Of a DNA stretch of 64,000 nt, positions 61,322 to 64,000 are shown in pieces; the stretch's first letter is position 1, and every line of letters begins with the position of its first letter. This stretch comes from Bordetella genomosp. 9. GTDB taxonomy: Bacteria; Pseudomonadota; Gammaproteobacteria; Burkholderiales; Burkholderiaceae_B. The stretch lies in contig NZ_NEVJ01000003.1 of NCBI RefSeq assembly GCF_002261425.1, forward strand, positions 1,860,001-1,924,000, read 5' to 3'. Below the pieces are notes generated by a model. That model was not told the origin of the DNA. It was given only the letters and a program-made list of their open reading frames with translations, and did no database searches. A program made the translations under genes and the position numbers.

Positions 61322-62290
61322 ATGAAGACAGCCGGATTGAAGCGGCTGGTCGGCCTATGGCTGACCGTACTGACACCTGCCCTGGCGCACGCCGCCTGGC
61401 CCGAGAAACCCGTCACCCTCATCGTGCCGGCGGCCCCAGGCGGATCGACCGATATCCTGGCCCGCGAACTGGCGGCCGACCTGTCGCAGGCCTACGGGCA
61501 GTCCTTCTTGGTGGAAAACCGTTCCGGCGCGGGCGGCAACATCGGCACCGGCATCGTGGCGAAGGCCAAGCCGGACGGCTATACGCTGCTGATCGGCGCC
61601 ATGACCAACCACGTCGTCAATCCGACGCTGATTCCGTCGACGCCATTCAAGGGCGTCGACGACTTCACACCCATCGCCTACCTGGCCAATGTGCTGACCA
61701 CCGTGGTGGTCAACCCCAGCTTGCCGGTACACAACATCAAGGAGCTGGTCGACTACGCCAAGGAGCACCCAGGCAAAATCGACTACGCCACCGGCGGCAC
61801 CGGGAGCACCAACCATCTCGGCGTGTTGCTGCTCGAACGGCTTGCGGGCATCAAGATGGCGCACGTGCCTTACCGCAGCGGGGCGCCCGCGATCCTGTCG
61901 ACCGTCAGCGGCGAAACCAAGTTGAACATCAGCGCGGGCACGCAGACTTTGCCGCACGTTCGGGCGGGCAAGCTTCGTCTGCTCGCGGTGACCGAGGGCC
62001 AGCGTTCGGAACTGCTGCCCGATACGCCGACGGTAGGCGAGACCGTCCCCGGCTATGAGATGACCATCTGGTACGGCGCCTTCGGCCCCAAGGGCACGCC
62101 GCCCGACATCGTGGCCAGCCTGAATGCCGCCATGAACAAGACCTTCATGAAGCCGGATATCAAGAAACGCATGCTGGACATGGGCGTGGTACCGGTCGAG
62201 ATGACCCCGGACCAGTTCGCCCAGGTACTGCGACGTGACGATGCGAAGTATTCCAAGCTGATCAAGGAGCTTGGCATCACCGTCGAGTGA
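61322..62290 (+). CDS. Bug/TctC-family periplasmic solute-binding protein
   Basis: 322 aa from MKTAGLKRLVG, with the AAGGGGAAT ribosome site ahead (the same 16-nt leader as at 52202). Signal peptide to ALAHAAWPE. AAWPEKPVTLIVPAAPGGSTDILARELA, PDGYTLLIGA, VPYRSGAPAILSTVSGE and LPDTPTVGETVPG. It lies 59 bp upstream of a DapA-family gene, probably cotranscribed. Confidence 0.93.
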   Translation: MKTAGLKRLVGLWLTVLTPALAHAAWPEKPVTLIVPAAPGGSTDILARELAADLSQAYGQSFLVENRSGAGGNIGTGIVAKAKPDGYTLLIGAMTNHVVNPTLIPSTPFKGVDDFTPIAYLANVLTTVVVNPSLPVHNIKELVDYAKEHPGKIDYATGGTGSTNHLGVLLLERLAGIKMAHVPYRSGAPAILSTVSGETKLNISAGTQTLPHVRAGKLRLLAVTEGQRSELLPDTPTVGETVPGYEMTIWYGAFGPKGTPPDIVASLNAAMNKTFMKPDIKKRMLDMGVVPVEMTPDQFAQVLRRDDAKYSKLIKELGITVE

Positions 62291-62349
62291 ACCAGCCCGG
62301 CGCGGACCCAGGTTCGCGCCTCCCCCCATATCGTTAAAGGAGCATGTCA

Positions 62350-63261
62350 ATGTCGATACGTTGGAAAGGGGTCTTCCCCGCCGTTACCACCAAGCTCAAG
62401 CCGGACTACACGCTGGATGTCCCCGCCATAGGCGCGGGCCTGGAACGCCTCATCGAAAATGGTGTCAGCGGCGTCGTGATGATGGGCATGGTGGGCGAGA
62501 ATGCCCAGCTTACACCGGACGAGAAGATCACCGTCCTGAAGACCGCCAAGGAAGTGATCAAGGGCCGCATCCCCATCATCTCCGGCCTGGCGGAAACCAG
62601 TACGGAACGTGCGGTCGCCTACGCGCGCGAAGCGGAACGGATAGGCGTCGACGGGCTGATGGTGTTCCCCGCGCTGACCTACAAATCCGACGCGCGCGAA
62701 ACGATCGCCTTCTACAAGACCGTTGCCCAGGCGTCCGGGCTGTCGATCCTGCTGTACAACAACCCGCGAGGCTACGGCGTCGACCTGGTGCCTGACGTCA
62801 TCGCCGAGCTGCTGGCCGAACCCACCATCGAGGCCATCAAGGAAGAGTCGTACGACACCACGCGCGTCACCGATCTGGTCTCGCGCTTTGGCGATCGGCT
62901 CGCCGTGGTTTGCGGCGTCGACGACCTGATCGTCGAAAGCGTGGCGCTCGGCGCCCAGGCCTGGGTGTCCGGCATGGCCAATGCGCTCCCCCGGCAATCG
63001 GTGGAACTGCTCAATCTCGCGCTGGAAAACGACTACGCCCGCGCGCGCAAGCTGTACGGCGCGCTGATCCCGCTTTTCCATCTCGATACGGTGGTCAAGC
63101 TGGTCCAGCATATCAAGCTGGCGGAAAGCATCGTCTCAGGCTCGGCGGAAACGGTAAAGCCGCCGCGGCTGAACCTGGAAGGCGCGGAGCGGGAGAAGAC
63201 CATCGCCATCGTCAGGAAGACGCTCGCCGACCTGAAGGCGCTGGGCTACCAGGACCACTGA
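62350..63261 (+). CDS. Dihydrodipicolinate synthase (DapA) family aldolase
   Basis: 303 aa from the second ATG (MSIRWKG): AAGGAG lies 7 nt before it but touches the first ATG at 62344. Barrel marks are VFPAVTTKLKPDYTLD, the substrate-binding VMMGMVGENAQLT (family version of GTTGE), the tyrosine in LSILLYNNPRGYG and the Schiff-base lysine in IEAIKEESYDTT. The family includes N-acetylneuraminate lyase, KDG aldolases and Delta1-pyrroline-4-hydroxy-2-carboxylate deaminase, which fits the nearby proline racemase. The reaction is not settled by sequence. Confidence 0.9.
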   Translation: MSIRWKGVFPAVTTKLKPDYTLDVPAIGAGLERLIENGVSGVVMMGMVGENAQLTPDEKITVLKTAKEVIKGRIPIISGLAETSTERAVAYAREAERIGVDGLMVFPALTYKSDARETIAFYKTVAQASGLSILLYNNPRGYGVDLVPDVIAELLAEPTIEAIKEESYDTTRVTDLVSRFGDRLAVVCGVDDLIVESVALGAQAWVSGMANALPRQSVELLNLALENDYARARKLYGALIPLFHLDTVVKLVQHIKLAESIVSGSAETVKPPRLNLEGAEREKTIAIVRKTLADLKALGYQDH

Positions 63262-64000
63262 CCGCCAGGACGCGCGCCACCTCCAGCAAGGAATGCAACG
63301 CCGGGTTCGAGTCGTTCTCGCGCCATGCGAGCGATACCTCCTGGTCCAGATAAGGCGTCTGGTCGGAGATCGGCACGTAGCAGACCTTGGGGTGGATCAG
63401 CGACGTCAGATTGCCCGATACCAGCGCGACCGACAGCCCCGCCGCGATCAGGCAGATGACGCTGGCGACCTGCGAACACTCCTGTTCAATGCTCGGATAG
63501 AAACCCGCCGCGCCGCAGACCGCGATCAGCTGCGCGTGCGCGGCGGGCACTTTTTCGCGCGAAAACGAGACGAAGGACTCGCCCGCCAACTGCTTCAGGG
63601 CGATGCGCTTGCGGCCGGCCAGCGGATGGCTGGCCGATAGCGCGACGACCAGCCGGTCGCGCTGGTAGGCCCGCGTCCGTATCTGCGGCGCGGCGACCGG
63701 CAGCGGCGTGCGCAGCATGCCGACGTCCAGGGCCCGTCCCTGGATCTGCTCCAGCTGGTCCTTGGTCGTCATCTCCACGACGCGCAACAGCACCTGCGGA
63801 AACTCCTGCCGGAACCGGTTGATCAGTTCCGGCATGAAGCCGTAGCCCACGCTGCCGATGAAGCCTATGCTCAATTGCCCGGTTTCCCCGCTGCTGGCGC
63901 CGCGGGTGCGCTGTATCGCCACCTCTTCGTAGCGCAGCCATTGATAGGCTTCTTCCAGGAACACGGTGCCGGCGGGCGTCAGCGCCACCGAGCGCTTGTT
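63212..64000 (-). CDS. LysR-family regulator, 5' part cut by window edge
   Basis: Only the C-terminal 260 or so residues are inside. The visible part starts within the linker after the DNA-binding domain (NKRSVALTPAGTVFLEEAYQWL) and has the effector domain (QLSIGFIGSVGYGFMPELINRFRQEFPQVLL, then GMLRTPLP). The helix-turn-helix is beyond base 64000. Its 3' end overlaps the DapA-family gene by about 50 bp, convergent. It may control that gene or a divergent one outside the window. Confidence 0.88.
   Translation of the reverse strand, partial: NKRSVALTPAGTVFLEEAYQWLRYEEVAIQRTRGASSGETGQLSIGFIGSVGYGFMPELINRFRQEFPQVLLRVVEMTTKDQLEQIQGRALDVGMLRTPLPVAAPQIRTRAYQRDRLVVALSASHPLAGRKRIALKQLAGESFVSFSREKVPAAHAQLIAVCGAAGFYPSIEQECSQVASVICLIAAGLSVALVSGNLTSLIHPKVCYVPISDQTPYLDQEVSLAWRENDSNPALHSLLEVARVLAVSGPGSPAPSGRRASS

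Overview
The window is high-GC, densely coded proteobacterial chromosome. It looks like a beta-proteobacterium of the Bordetella/Achromobacter group (Alcaligenaceae, Burkholderiales). The reasons are seven periplasmic Bug/TctC-type substrate-binding proteins without membrane partners, six LysR regulators, a tpiA-secG-tRNA-Leu block of beta-proteobacterial type, and many small catabolic operons. The assignment is inferred from gene content; no database was searched. I see no prophage, transposase, integrase, rRNA or CRISPR array.

Layout. 1-5.3 kb: a Bug protein and a fused indolepyruvate ferredoxin oxidoreductase, divergent from an Lrp/AsnC regulator. 5.3-6.1 kb: a mazEF toxin-antitoxin pair with a palindromic operator candidate. 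6.2-14.4 kb: an ECF sigma factor and zinc ChrR-type anti-sigma factor, next to a tightly overlapping seven-gene lipid operon (desaturase, FAD oxidoreductase, DUF1365, Cfa-type methyltransferase, DUF1295, second Cfa-type methyltransferase, lipocalin). A TGATCC-N18-TATGAA promoter candidate precedes the operon. This resembles the singlet-oxygen/membrane-lipid response of Rhodobacter. 14.5-20.2 kb: a cation diffusion facilitator, Bug/GntR, and a GabR-like regulator with gabT. 20.3-23.5 kb: tRNA-Leu(GAG), secG, tpiA, quinone oxidoreductase and a DUF2007 protein. 23.7-27.0 kb: a pyruvate-oxidase-like ThDP enzyme, an SDR and a DUF4396 protein.

27.06-27.39 kb holds the most striking feature: a tRNA-Ser(UGA) gene split in the anticodon by a 242-nt group I intron. 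Its core helices (P1, P3, P4, P6, P7, P8, P9) can be drawn, and it resembles the Azoarcus tRNA-Ile intron. 27.4-35 kb: ALDH, Bug and hyuB/hyuA, divergent from a LysR gene with a perfect palindromic operator between them, then an uninterrupted tRNA-Leu(UAA). 35-38.7 kb: a Fur-box-controlled PepSY protein and TonB siderophore receptor. 38.7-45 kb: aspartate dehydrogenase, LysR, Bug, a chemoreceptor and NhaA.

45-51 kb: an N-carbamoyl amino acid hydrolase, a PLP dehydratase, Bug and D-aminoacylase, probably for scavenging N-blocked or D-amino acids. 51-64 kb: LysR/Bug, a 683-aa alpha/beta hydrolase, an Ldh-family imine reductase candidate, a ProC-like reductase, a Ser/Cys proline racemase homologue, gamma-glutamyltransferase, LysR/Bug, a DapA-family lyase and a LysR gene cut by the window edge. 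Several of these fit hydroxyproline or D-amino acid breakdown. The common theme is catabolic cassettes, each pairing a LysR, Lrp or GntR regulator with a Bug binding protein and soluble enzymes.
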